Source of the DNA: Zoroaster sp. YZ-2022
Lineage: Eukaryota; Echinodermata; Asteroidea; Forcipulatida; Zoroasteridae
Assembly: GCA_029582265.1 (NCBI GenBank)
Contig: CM055821.1
Coordinates: forward strand, 41,239,004-41,303,003
Direction: 5' to 3'
DNA length: 64,000 nucleotides
The first letter of the stretch is position 1. The number at the start of each line of letters is the position of its first letter. The notes below the pieces were generated by a model that saw only the letters and a list, made by a program, of their open reading frames with translations, searched no databases and was not told the DNA's origin. The translations under genes and the position numbers were made by a program. Below are positions 48,095 to 59,784 of this stretch, piece by piece.

Positions 48095-48532
48095 AACATA
48101 ATTTATGGTGCACTCCCTGATTTCATCTCGCCTCGATTTTTGCAATGCCTCCTGATCCATCTCCCAGATTACCAACTCGGATATCTCCAACGCCTTCAAA
48201 ACTCAGCTGCCAGACTGGTCACCCTCACCAAAGGTACACACATCTCGCCCATTGCATTGGCTTCCTGTCCATGAATGTGTGCACTTCAAGACCCTTCTCC
48301 TTGTCTTCCAGTCTCTCCATATCACAGCACCATCATACACCTAGGACTAAATACACCTCTATGAACCACCCAGACAACTTCGCTCTGCCAGCACCAAGCT
48401 CCTACACATCCCACGTGCTCGACATTCTTGGGGAAATCGGTCCTTTTCAAGATCTGGTCCGTCTCTGTGGAACACATGCACCCCCTCTCAAACTCAGATA
48501 TGAAAGCACATATTCAGAATTTAACACAAAGT

Positions 48533-48535
<3 letters not shown>
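48095..48535 (+). pseudogene. LINE RT C-terminal end, CR1/L2-like
   Basis: Plus-strand reading across frames gives SRLDFCNA, YQLGYLQRLQNSAARLVTLT (48168-48230) and HWLPVHE/FKTLLLVFQSLH-like sequence. It continues with YTSMNHPDNFALPAPS (48353-48400) and a final FNTKL next to the hexamer array. This is the characteristic C-terminus of CR1/L2/Jockey-type LINEs. The catalytic region is absent and there are several frameshifts. The 3' end leads straight into the GTTGCT array. Confidence 0.85.
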
Positions 48536-48588
<53 letters not shown>

Positions 48589-49119
48589 TTGCTGTTGCGC
48601 TGTTGCTCGTTGCTGTTGCGTTGCTGGCGGGTTCCCGTTCCCGGTTGCTGGCTGGCTGTTGCTGTTGCTGGCTGTTCCCGTTGCTGTTCCCGTTGCTGTT
48701 GCTGTTCCCGTTCCCGTTGCTGTTGCTGTGCTGCGTTCCCGTTCCCGTTGCTGTTGCGTGCTGCTGTGCTGTGCCGTGCGTGCGGTTCCCGTTGCTGTGC
48801 TGTTCCCGTTGCTGTGCTGTGCTGGCTTTTGCTGTTGCTGGCGGCTGTTCCCGTGCTGTTCCCGTTGCTGGCTGTTGCTGGCTGTTGCGTTGCTGTGCCG
48901 GCTGGCGGGCCCCCGGCGGGCCCCCGTCCCGTCCCGGCTGGCTGTTCCCGTGCTGTTCCCGTTCCCGGCCCCCGGCGGCGGCTGTTGCGGGCCCGGCGTG
49001 CGGGCCCCCGTTGCTGTGCTGGCTGTGCTGTGCTGTTGCTGTTGCTGTTGCTGGTTGCTGTTGCTGTTGCTGTTGCGGGCTGTTGCTGTTGCTGTTCTGT
49101 TGCTGTTGCTGTTGCGGGT

Positions 49120-49170
<51 letters not shown>

Positions 49171-49217
49171 TGTTGTTGCTGTTGCGTTGCTGTTGCTGTT
49201 GCTGTTGCTTTGCTGTT
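48530..49217. repeat. GTTGCT hexanucleotide array with GTTCCC/GGC variants, ~690 bp
   Basis: The ends (48530-48598, 49033-49217) are nearly pure gttgct. The centre mixes gttgct, gttccc, gctgtgct and gggcccccg. All three plus frames stay open and read poly-Leu, poly-Cys or Ala-Val-rich, so the 393-residue ORF and its two companions are artefacts. The array is bracketed by LINE fragments in opposite orientations. Confidence 0.95.
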
Positions 49218-49259
49218 GCAGCTACGTCCCGTACCTTATATCTCGAGTGTCTTTCACAG

Positions 49260-49690
49260 AATCTTGCTGTCCCTAAGGTCGCCTTCTGTAGTAATTCTGG
49301 ATGTTGAAGTCCCAGAGAATCTTTGACATGGCCCTTTTTCTTCTACCTTTTCCGGCACATGGTCGTCCCCACTTCGATTGCACCTTGACACCGTACTTTC
49401 CCCAAATCCCAATGAATCACCTGGCCAACTTGTCGTGTCTGCCTTTGTACTCTGTCTGAGCATGCACTCTGGGTATTCGCTGACAATGTAAATACAGTCT
49501 CCGCACTGCATTGCACATTCTGCACATACAAGAGACATCTGTCTCTCGATCCTGCTCTTCATCACATTTGTCAAGAGACTGGTCTTGTGCTGCAGTAATC
49601 AGGGACCTCAGTTTTCTTTTAGTTCTCCCTCTCAACCATATCTCTAAGTCTTGCTACTGCCACTTCTTTGATACATCTCAGGAATCGCCG
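49260..49690 (-). pseudogene. LINE ORF2 C-terminal domain fragment
   Basis: On the minus strand, split over frames: RKLRSLITAAQDQSLDK (near 49620), a CRMC...H metal-site remnant (49520), AQTEYKGRHDKLAR (49445), QVIHWDLGKV (49415) and KILWDFNIQ (49310). The order 'AAQDQ - C..C - EYKxRHDxxA - IHW - KILWDF' matches the C-terminal domain common to a group of LINE polyproteins. No RT core remains. Confidence 0.75.
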
Positions 49691-49774
49691 TGAAGTGAAG
49701 AGCCCGCCAATCTCGTGTTCTTTCTTCTCTTCTTTTGATTCTTATACTCTTGGAGCCCTGTTAAATTTTGCTCA

Positions 49775-50310
49775 TGGAGTCGTGGCCGAGCGGTCTAGCG
49801 CACCGAACTCAAGTTCTGGTGTTGCCAGCAGCAGGGTGTGGGTTCGAGCCCGGCACGACACTTGTGTCCTTGAGCAAGGCAGTACTTAACCATAATTGCT
49901 TCGTCCTTCGGAGGACGTGCCGTAGGTCCCGTGTGTTGTATAATGCACGTAAAAGTGGATTGTCGTGCGGTCTAGCACTGAACTCAAGTTCTGTGTTGCC
50001 AGCAGCAGAGGTGGGTTCTGTTCTTGCCGCACACACCTGTGTCCTTGAGCAAGACACTTAACCATAATTGCTTTCCACCCAGGGGTTAAATGTACCTGTG
50101 AAGTGCAGAGATGGTTTGCTCTATATGCGCTAGAAATGGCAGCAATTGAGCTGTATACTCCCCAGGGAGCTGAGATGGTTTGTGAATGATTTATGAACCT
50201 TATGAGCCTTATGAGCAGGATAATAATATAATGCGCCTTGAGCGCCACTTAGTTGCGGATACGTGCGCCATATAACCACACACATTATTATTATTATTAT
50301 TATTATTGAG
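49775..50310 (+). repeat. tRNA-Leu-like SINE with internal duplication
   Basis: Same family as 13895-14243. A box TGGCCGAGCGG (49783-49793) and B box GGTTCGAGCCC (49841-49851) are intact. A partial second head ('gcggtctagcactgaactca', about 49967) and a second 'gtccttgagcaagacact' (50040) show an internal duplication or dimer. It ends in an (ATT)n tail at 50285-50307. Confidence 0.85.
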
Positions 50311-51165
50311 TGTCGCGCATTCTTTCATACACATTTCATTCCAAAGAACTGAGAAAGGTATGTACGTCACATCGTACTATCAAGACTGAATGAAAATAAC
50401 CTGTCGTATGAAGGGGGGAATCAAATCGGTGCATTCAGATAATTAATTTTATTTAAGATCATGACACAATGAAGATTAAGATGTTTCAGGAGATACGATT
50501 TTTCATAATTTGATTGATTTACTGCATGTAATTTGAGTTGACTGAACGATGAATGAAAAAAGTTTGGGGTTTTCCTTGAAAAAATCGCTCAATGAGGGCA
50601 GGAAGGTGAGAAATTTCTCCAGAAATAAATTCACCTCTAGTACAAAACTACAAATCCCGTTTCCAATGGTTTGATTTGCGGTTAACTTCCTGACTGAGAC
50701 CTCCCCTTAGCTACGGCCCGTTGATGCAATAATCCTCAAATTTAAACAATGTACAAATATTCTCAGAAAACCTATAGCTACCAAACTGTTCCAACGCCTT
50801 AATCAAGGCTATAGTCACAATGGCCAAATACCTGGACCCGTCTGAACTGTAACAATCACCCTTGAACACTTGGTATTCTTCCGTACGAATAAATTGAACA
50901 ACACACTGAATCATAATGACATATTCTTTTACACTATTATACTGAAAATACGTGTATCCTGAATATACGACGGGGCAGGTGATTCCGCCTCCTAATTAAG
51001 TAGGTAGTTGCCACTGCTGGTGCACCCTAACAACAAACTCCCATAGTAAACAGTGCTAAATACAAAATATTCAACAATCATTAAAAATATTCAGAAGTCG
51101 TATATAGTTTTTAAACCAAAAGTATTGATCGATATATCACCTTTTATTTTCCTCAACTACGGATA
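50311..51165. other. No recognised gene
   Basis: Minus-strand 50711-50914 is open for 67 codons, without a recognisable domain or splice context. Otherwise unremarkable. Confidence 0.3.
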
Positions 51166-51167
51166 GT

Positions 51168-51710
51168 CCAGGCCGATATTCAAAAAGCTCGCTAACTTAG
51201 CAGCCAACTAGCCTTAGCAGCCTGCTAACCAGCTCGCTCCGCGGTTACCAACCACCTTGTATTCATAAACCATAAGAATAAACATTAGCTAGTTGCCAGC
51301 TAGATACTTAGCAGGCACCCAGGACGTTAGGCAGTTCAAAACCACAAAAATGGGGAGAATGGCAATTTGCATTTCAGTAGGGATGAAGAACTACTGAACG
51401 TGAAAATCTGTAATTTTTCACCAATTCGTCAATACAAGATGTCAATGGGGTTTCGTCTGTCTCTCAAAACATCGCCTCTATAGGTCAAAAGGTTTAGTTG
51501 TGTGTTGTTATCTAAACCGCCATGTTCGCTGCTCGATGTAACCAATAAATGATTGCCAACTAGTGATCAGAGACACCCCAGATCAACTTTAGCGTAGCAG
51601 CCAACTTCTAAACCACCCAAGCTAGCAAAGTTTATGAATATCACTGCTTCCAACCAGGCTTAGCTGTCAACCAGGGGCCGTTTTGAAGGTTAGGGCTTAG
51701 CAAGCTTATG
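51168..51710. mobile_element. TIR element rich in 'gctaactagc' motifs
   Basis: The left end 'ctcgctaacttagcagccaa' (51190) and inner 'gctagttgccagctag' pair with 'agcagccaacttctaaacca' and the right end 'ggttagggcttagcaagctt' (to about 51710). The termini are imperfect and there is no ORF. Probably a non-autonomous DNA element; the limits are approximate. Confidence 0.5.
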
Positions 51711-51728
51711 AACATTTATCCAGCTTCC

Positions 51729-51915
51729 ATCGAGTTATTCTCAACCCAATGAAACCACCCTCACAGTGAAAATGACCTGACATTGAAAAAGCAGCCATTT
51801 TGGAAAAGGTCCTTACGTTTGAAATCAAATTAGGACCACTTTTTCAGGTGCGTGGGCCTAGTGTATCCAAAAACACACATTTGTAAGTCAAGGACCCCAG
51901 GTTATGAGCATACTA
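51729..51915. repeat. Fragment of repeat B (copy 3)
   Basis: 'catcgagttattctcaac', 'caaattaggaccacttttt' and 'cctagtgtatccaaaa' correspond in order to 9841-9995 and 23986-24125. It is more diverged than copies 1 and 2 are from each other, and is truncated at both ends. Confidence 0.8.
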
Positions 51916-52136
51916 TTTTTTACACAATTCATCAAATGTATGGGCCTCAAATTGTTTTCAGAAAATTGGGACACACCTTTGAGCATGCCAAATGGTCTTG
52001 GTTTGTATGTTTTATGATAATAATGATCTCATGGCGCCATACGAACGAACCAATTATCAAACACAGACAGTTCAACGGCAGAATCTCCTCCGAAAAAAAA
52101 ACGGGGGAACGACGCCAGTACGTGTCAATTTGAATA

Positions 52137-52282
52137 AAGAGGCTCATACGCAGCACGCGCATAAACAACAACTGACTGCCGTGTTCACCGATCGACAAAC
52201 ATCGCAGTCGGTTTATTGGTTGTCGCACCAAAATTATGTACGCGCTAGCATTTCAAATTGACGCATGCGTAGTGGGTGCACC
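52137..52282. mobile_element. Relative of the 167-bp TIR element
   Basis: 'cgcgctagcatttcaaattg' and 'acgcatgcgtagtgg' (52240-52276) match the right end of the element at 41664-41830. The left part, with 'gcgcataaacaacaactgac', is more diverged. Confidence 0.6.
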
Positions 52283-53598
52283 CCTGCTTATTAGATGCAA
52301 TGAAGGTACCAAAGATGCCCTCTAGCGATATCCGAATAAATGTGAACATTAAACGTCAGCGGTAACCATTATAGTCGACTGGTTAATAAACGTCCGCTTG
52401 TTGCCGCTTTGCACAGCAATGATTTTATCGACCTGCGTCATTAGCAAGGTCACACCAGAGCAACTACAAATTAAAGTATTCAGAAATTCAATTATTAATA
52501 TATGAATTAATCATTTTCTAAAATAATAAATTATTATTATTTTATTTATTTTTATTTATTTATTTATTTATTGCATATGAAACGATTGATTTGAATGAAA
52601 TATGCTGTGTTTTAAAACGACTTTTTCACATAGGGATATGAACGCTGTCTGATTAGTGAGGCCTCTCTTAGCCACCACTTTGTATATTAGGAAAATTTGC
52701 ATCCTAAGTGCATACAATGTATCACGTATTTCCCTGTTGGCAAAAAAAGCGTCACTGCGCACCGATTTTGAAGCCGACCGGATCACTGAAACGGAGACAT
52801 TTTGGCTTAAAGGACGCAATGTATGATGAAACTTTCCAGGTTGGTTATTAAATGTATATTTTGATTCAAAAGAGTAAGTATAGGCCTACTCGGTCAGTAC
52901 AGTTGTGCCAATGATATCAAAGTTGTACCTTCCTTAATGTTCAATCCCCAATTAATAAAGAACAACGCCGGTCCCTGTCTGTATAATTAACTCATATGGA
53001 GCATACAATGAAACCTTGTTTTGGGTGATTAGTACTATATATATGCTCCAATCAATACAATTATATAGTCAATCACATACACACCCCTAGTGTCAGCTTA
53101 CTAATCTCTTTAGATATACCATCACTGCAGCTCATCAGAGCAGTGATATTACCCACCCTACCGTAAGCAGTTGGCATTATTATTAATTGACTTGTTGAAC
53201 AATGTATGATAGAATATCAGATGTAGAGGATGGTTTCATAGAGGTTTCACATAGAGACTAAAGTGAAACTGCAACTTCATCTCTTCATTAATTAAAACGG
53301 AGCTCTACTGAGGAACACTGATTTAATATTATACCAGTATATAAACTGAACGTTATGACCAAACACTGCTTAACTATACAGATGACAATACTCAGTTAAT
53401 TTATTTTTCATACTACTGGTTACCTTTCGTGCTGCCACCACTCACCGTTCAATTGAATTGAATTATTTCACTGGATATTACTAATAGTAGTTTCTCCATA
53501 TAAATGCATTTACACAATTTAATATAATAAATATAACCCATTTAGGCATACATTTTTTAATCATTTTAGAAAATAGGTCATTCATATATTACTCCCAA
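52283..53598. other. No recognised gene
   Basis: An (ATTT)n tract at 52530-52572 and AT-rich sequence elsewhere. I looked here for counterparts of exons 2 and 3 of the peptide gene, which would lie downstream of the A' copy on the minus strand, and saw none. Confidence 0.4.
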
Positions 53599-53796
53599 CA
53601 GTTCAGTCAGTGACTACCTTTATGGAAGTTGGATTAACTTTTTAAAAAGTGATGACTTGCTACTGATAAATTTATACTTAACTTCTGACCTGTGTTAATT
53701 TAACACTTTTCTTTTGAGTTGAATTAACTTTATAAAAAATGTTGTCACTCACCGAACTCTTATAAGGTTGATTCAATACTTTAGTTTTGAAGAGTG
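53599..53796 (-). mobile_element. Truncated TA-MITE copy
   Basis: Matches the 230-bp MITE at 19371-19600 in inverse orientation, ending at gaagagtg (53796). The other terminus is missing, so the A' boundary lies inside the MITE. Confidence 0.8.
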
Positions 53797-53812
53797 CATA
53801 TATAGCACAGTA

Positions 53813-54010
53813 ACTAGGGTCCAATTTTTCAGGGGTCGTTGGGTAAAATCACTTTTCTAGGGGGATGTCAATACTCAATCCTGACGTCTCAAATTGGGAC
53901 CTATTTTTTCAAATTTGAATGGGGAAACCTGGGGCATGGGACTCGGCTGGGGGAATGGACTGGCTGGGAGGCATGGACCCTGGCTGGGAGGCACGGACCT
54001 CGGCTGAAGT
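53813..54010 (-). mobile_element. hAT-like VNTR element, A' copy
   Basis: Begins 'cagtaactagggtccaattt' at 53811-53830 and corresponds inversely to 19054-19357. It retains only about two to three GC-rich units ('ctgggaggcacggacc'). Confidence 0.75.
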
Positions 54011-54521
54011 ACTTTTCGCATTAAATATAACCAATAGTCATAAATTTACCTATCTAGTAAGGTGTGGAGAACATATGGATGATGATGATATAATTATAGC
54101 CTACTTCAAATTACCCCAGGATATTTATTTCATGAAAATCAGGCTTTTTTCATATACGCCACTTTCAATGGGCAAGTCAGTCTTTGACCTTTGTCAATTC
54201 CCCCATATGACCACATGGTCATTGTACATGCTAGTGGCATAGGATCCTTCATTTTCTGAAGGGAGGATTTTAGTGAGAATCAAGTCCGAAACCATCATAA
54301 AAAGTGGGATTTAAAGATAGTTTTCGCTTTCTGTACCCCCAAATCGACGGTGAACTTTTTAACTGCTTAGTGCTTGTACAAAAAAATCCAAAAACCTTAA
54401 AAGTGGCGGTCGATATTTATTCTTTCCCTCAAATCCAGTGCTTTGCTTCTTGCGGATAATTCCTGAGAAAACATTATTCGATCGAGTTCAATCATGAAAA
54501 CGACTTGTTGACTTACTCACC

Positions 54522-54583
54522 TCGTGTAAGTTGCAATGACACATCCCACACACACCATTAGAAGAATCAAGATATGTCTTCAT
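54522..54583 (-). pseudogene. Broken copy of the signal-peptide exon (A')
   Basis: Corresponds to exon 1 of the peptide gene at 18135-18207. Relative to it, five bases are missing shortly after the start. The frame shifts and the hydrophobic core is replaced by MKTYLDSSNGVC-type sequence. A donor-like gtgagt remains. No downstream exons are present. Confidence 0.75.
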
Positions 54584-56846
54584 CTCACTGATGTCATCCA
54601 GTATCGTTAAATATAAATAACAAACGAGACAATAAAACAGGTTTTCTCTCAAACACGAAATATGGCATCCAAATGTTCCATTTACACATTGTTACTACTT
54701 TCATATTGTCTGTAATTACGCAACGTGACCCAACAGCAAATTAAAATTTTAATCAAATTCAACACTATCGAATTTGTGCTGTGACAGAATTAAATTTCAC
54801 ACACACACCGCATAGACAACATTGAATAAACAGTTGTAACTAGGTTTTCATAATATATACCCACATGTGTTATACATCAAACAGTTAGGACATTGTAAAT
54901 GTGAATCAAGTCTCAGAATAATTGTTTATTCAAGTAATAAAATATGGTGGCTGAGATATAGAGGGCCGATTTACAGCGATAAGTATCGAGCGTTGACAGC
55001 GGCTTGCGGGCAGCAGCAGATATTTTTCGCCGCTGTGAGCGGCTCGCGGTAGCTAAAGAGTTTTAAGTGCAGAATCTCGCTTTTTCAAAGGCATTTTAAC
55101 ATCAAATTGTGTCAGGTAAACTAAAGCATTGCTAATGGGCCTTTAAATTACACTTACATGTTTTGCACAGATACGGTTGTTTCGACAATCAAAGGTGAAT
55201 TTGAAAGACGTTCTAACGGTAAGCAACTGAACCGGTGACTCCTTTTTAGTAGAGCTATGTAGCACGACAGTACATCATCTAATCAGCCAACATAATACAT
55301 GTCACTTGCCAGGGTTACATTTGTCAGCTACCTTTTGTGATAATTCTATCATGGTCATATAAGACAAACTGATGTTAAAATGGAAAACCGAATTATGGTG
55401 ACAAATTGATGATAAAAGATGGTTTGCAATGAAAACAAATATAATTAACGTATGACTTCATTGAGGTTAGAATTCAATTATTATTCCAAGTGTCACAACT
55501 TAGAATTAAATGCTAAAAGTCATTTAAGGTAACATAAATAATTGTACTTAAATCCTGTGGTGTGACGAAATTACGCGTCCTTTCGTACCACCTTACTTTT
55601 TATAGTACCGCTAGCCATCCTTATTTTGTTAATATCCACTGATGCGGCTGCACCTTTTGTTTACTAAAGAATTTGTTGTGAATTTGATTTTATTTGGCGT
55701 AAACATGCAAAGGTTTCAACATGACGGTAATATGCATGGCTGGATCGATATTTATTCAAATTTATGCAATAAATGAATATTCATTATTGGTGTCGTATAA
55801 AGAAAAGTAGCGCGTTTGGAAGTACTTAGCAGCTTTAACACCGGCTCGATGACTTTGGGCACTGAGGTTTGCCCGAGCTCCACTAATGCCGGTCTGATCA
55901 GCTGTTTCGGGGTATACCGGCTCTGTTAGCCGATGGTTTGGAGGACATCCGAGTTGAGATTGCTGAGATCAGCTGTTAAGTCGCTAAACCTTTCAGGTCG
56001 ATTTAAAATTAAAAATTTGGGCTTTGGTCTGGGTTGGGATAATAGAGGCATGATGACTGCGGTATTTGCGGCAAACGCCGCCCGGGACCTGACGTCATCC
56101 GCCGATGCACGCCAAGGGTCTCTATCCAGTGTGAGTCTCATGTCACCGCTGCACGGCTAACCAGCCAACTACAACGATCAACAACTGGGTTCCAATTCAT
56201 CATTTATCTAAATTTACTTGAATTGTATTAAATTTAATTGATGTTATGTTTATTGTGCTTATTGTTAGTAATAATTAAATTATATTATAAAACAATATCT
56301 TTTTATGTTCCTTTTGTTTCATTTTGTTGGTGTGTCTATTTTCTCCCTAAAAGCCTTTTAACCTGTATAACTTTCTGAATTGAAATTGTATAACTTTTCA
56401 CTCTGTCCCAATTATGGTGGACCTTGTGATTGGACATCAGCTGGTGTGAGTTAATTCATTCACAAAAGTTAAACTTAAACATACCTAACTGTGTGTACAC
56501 TCTCAACATGGTGTCATTTATATATTTTCTTCATTTATTAAGAGTTATTGTAATTATTAAGATGTGTATTATATGTCAAGTGTAATAAAATTAAATATAG
56601 TGATATTTATGTTTTGTATAACTTTACAGAAAGATTAATCCAGTTGCCAGAAATATGTAATCCTCTCGTAATTATATATTTTATTCGATGAACGTTATCA
56701 GAATTATACTTCAAAAGAATGTGTATGTATATTGTCATTGTTCATTGTAGTGTAAAAACGTGTCCAATCTGATGTGCCTGCCATATAACTGTATCATGGA
56801 TGAGATTTCATTGTAGTTTGTATATACTTAAAGTATAATTCTAAAA

Positions 56847-56960
56847 TATATATATATATATATATGTTAAACGTTGTCTGATGATCGTATTAACGCGTGA
56901 AACTCGAGTTACAACTACACTAGCGTTCCAATTAGTTTTACTACAAGTATATACAGCACT
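56847..56960 (+). ncRNA. Hammerhead-like motif beside the TA tract in A'
   Basis: After the short (TA)n tract, CTGATGA (56878-56884) is followed by a weak helix (cgt/acg), GAAAC (56899-56903) and an AC-tcga-GT mini-helix, then 'tacaactac'. All conserved hammerhead core positions except a clean helix II are recognisable. The block replaces the different hammerhead-bearing insertion found at the homologous place in A and has the opposite relative orientation. It is consistent with a Penelope-like element end. Confidence 0.5.
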
Positions 56961-58144
56961 ATCATATAATTATGTAAGAAAATTGTTAGATTGTACGAGC
57001 TACAATGAGTTTTATATCAAGAATGGAATCATTTTTGGGTAATTTAGATATTGTTTAAATATACTTGTAAAAGTACTTGTATATTTGGTATTATAGATTT
57101 ATACAGTCACTCCATATCATGTCTTGTGGAGCAGATTTGTGTTGCAACATGAGAGTAATTCAAACATTTAAATATTATCAAGAAAGTAAAATCATTTAGT
57201 TATGAGCACTGAATCAGGTTGTCATTTCATGGAGGTTGTCATAATATTTGGGGCCGATGAACATTACGTCGTTAAATCAAAATAGTTTGAAAAAGAAACA
57301 TTTATGGTACTTTTTAAATAACATTTGTTTTGATGGGTCAATAAAACAAATTTGAAATTAAAAATTCTGATACATTTCATAAGAAAAGCAGTTAAGGGAA
57401 AACGTTCCTCTCAACCAATGTTTATGGTAACTCCATGATAAACACATGGAGCAAGCTTCCATTTTTCATAGTAAATATAAACTGGATTTAGATTCAATTT
57501 TAATATTCATTATAGGACAGGACTTTGTATAGTTAAAATTTTACACCTGATCATAAGCTTTTCTTTTAACCTCAACCTCCCAAATCCTTCACAAAAGGAT
57601 TTTTGAAGATTGCGGTTACATGCTACATGCCTTTGCTAAAGTGGAAGTATTTTGAGGAGTGAGGTTATTAGGCATACTTGTTTTCCATGGTACACATGTG
57701 TTCATGTTTGTTGTGAAGATTGCAAGGTCAGTAAAATTGACGTAATTTATAAGAAAGTTATTTTGGATTGTGTTATGTATTTAACTGACATTTTTGAGTT
57801 TTATGAAAGGGCACACCTCCGCAAAGGCAGATAGCCACACACACATGGGTCATGGAGCGCAACTCTTTCGTACACATCACACATAGACATTTAATAATGA
57901 AAAGTCCAACGTAAAGGGCAATTATTAAAGTCTATGGATATACCAGATTTAGCCAAACGTATGAGCACTGCATGGCTGCAAGTTAAGATAGCAGCAGCTA
58001 CCTAGTTTAGTTATCGCACAAATCATGCACACCTTTTAAACCCCTATGTGAAAAAGTTGTTTCTTAAAATATAGCACGGCAGAATTCAACGATCCAGCAA
58101 TTTTGTTTACAAAAACGATTTAGACGACGACGACGACAATAATA

Positions 58145-58480
58145 ACGTGTGACTATGGCGCACGTATCCAAACTGGTGCTCAAGGCGCATTACATTATTA
58201 CCCTGCTCATCAGGCGCATAAATCATTCCTGATACCATCTCAGCTCCTGGGAGTATATATACTCAATTGCTATTTCGGCACATATGGGCTTACCAAACAC
58301 AACAACCAACTCTGCCCTCACATGTACCCATTTACTCCTAGGTGGAGAGAGAAGCAATGGTAAAGTGTCTGTTCATGACATAAGCACCACAGGCGCAGTC
58401 GGACTGAACCCACATTTTGACAACTCAATATCAGAACACAAATCTGATGAACTAAACCGCTCGGCCATGGCAGCACTATT
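58145..58480 (-). repeat. SINE copy in A'
   Basis: Inverse counterpart of 13895-14243. The tRNA head is recognisable (A box complement 'ccgctcggcca' at 58459-58469) but the B box is mutated. The (GTC)n tract appears as a short cgacgacga run at 58123-58136. Confidence 0.8.
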
Positions 58481-59685
58481 GTCGCCTAATTTCTACTTTG
58501 GTAGAGAAATTAATACATAATAATAGGGTAACCAATTTGTTATGGTATCACTCTATTTATTGTTAATTTGCTTTGAACTGATAAATACAAAATGAAATCT
58601 TACAATCTTGTAAGTTGACACTTGAGAAATGAATAGGAGGGTGTCTTGAATGGTACATTTGAAAGAAATAACAATCAAACAGGACATCAAACAAGCCATC
58701 ATCACGTCTAAATGCTGACTTCATATCATTACAACTCACATGGGAACCCCTCTATCATCAAACATATATTTTGACATTCTTTTGTATTAATGTTGAAGCA
58801 CATATTGCTAATATTGTCCATATTTGTTTACATGCACAGATGTATAGAATGAATACCATAATGAAATCACATACAAATCAGCAGGTTACATAATGTACAG
58901 ACTATATGTACTACGCAGGCATTGCTTCTGATCAAACTAGCAATCACTACAGTTTACATCTCCCTGTATGTTACTGTGTATTTTAAAATTATGGAATAGT
59001 TCTATGTTATTAAATTACAAAAAGGAACAAAATAGCAACCTTTGTTGAGTGTGGTTGTAACATTGATATACAATATCTGGGAGCAAAGGGTCAGTTTTGC
59101 AGTATTTTGATCATTAGTTAGACCAGCATGTATTATGCGAATAGTGGGTATGCGCCTGTGCAATTATGCAGCTATCTTGTTTTTATCTATGTAATTACTG
59201 AATAGATATTTTATGTCACAATCATACTACTTGGCCGACTGGTGGTAGGCAACCACATTATATGCTTACTAATGCACACATCTTTGCACAATATTACGAA
59301 TCAAACCACTGTTAATTCAAGTTATTGTGTTTTTATAATGATAGGGACAGTCATGACAGCCTAATAACACCATGTAGTCAGCTTCAACAAGTATTTGAGA
59401 ATTTGCATGTCATGACCACAATGAATGAGAGACCTTATCTAAACAGACATTTTAGGACGACATCCGAGATAAATTATCTCGGCAAGACGACATCCCACTT
59501 TCACCATGTCATCATCCTGAGATAAATGATGTGTCGTCACACAAACTTGTTTCACAACTTGCAGTCCGCTCACGTAACGAGGAAACAAAGACGGAGACCC
59601 ACTGTCTATCTTGTCACTATTTGATTCTGTCCGTTCACTACTTGACCTTGATGTGAAAAGTTGAAAATATTCCAATGAAGCAATT

Positions 59686-59778
59686 TAACACTTTCTTTGA
59701 GTTGAATTGAACTTTATAAAAATGTTGTCACTCACCGAACTCTTATAAGGTTGATTCAACACTTTAGTTTTAAGAGTG
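59686..59778 (-). mobile_element. Partial TA-MITE at the A'/A'' junction
   Basis: Matches the first ~97 bp of the MITE at 19371 in inverse orientation. It is fused at 59686-59690 to the sequence corresponding to the opposite end of segment A (12571), which identifies a head-to-tail junction between A' and A''. Confidence 0.85.
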
Positions 59779-59784
59779 TATATA

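Larger units (their letters stand above)
53599..59690 (-). repeat. Segment A' (inverted copy of A)
   Basis: Reverse complement of 12571-19600, collinear throughout but with many small indels and substitutions and visibly more diverged from A than A'' is. It lacks the 590-bp insertion of A. It carries a different short insert beside its TA tract (56865-56960) and fewer VNTR units. The MITE at its left end is truncated. Confidence 0.92.

Noticed and set aside
48145..49326. Open reading frame of 393 codons (and two companion frames)
   Set aside because: It is a LINE C-terminal fragment read in part out of frame, then the GTTGCT array, which is open in all three plus frames. Poly-Leu/Cys/Ala-Val translation is a repeat artefact.
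50711..50914. 67-codon minus-strand ORF
   Set aside because: Composition is protein-like but there is no recognised domain, no convincing splice sites and no neighbouring exon.
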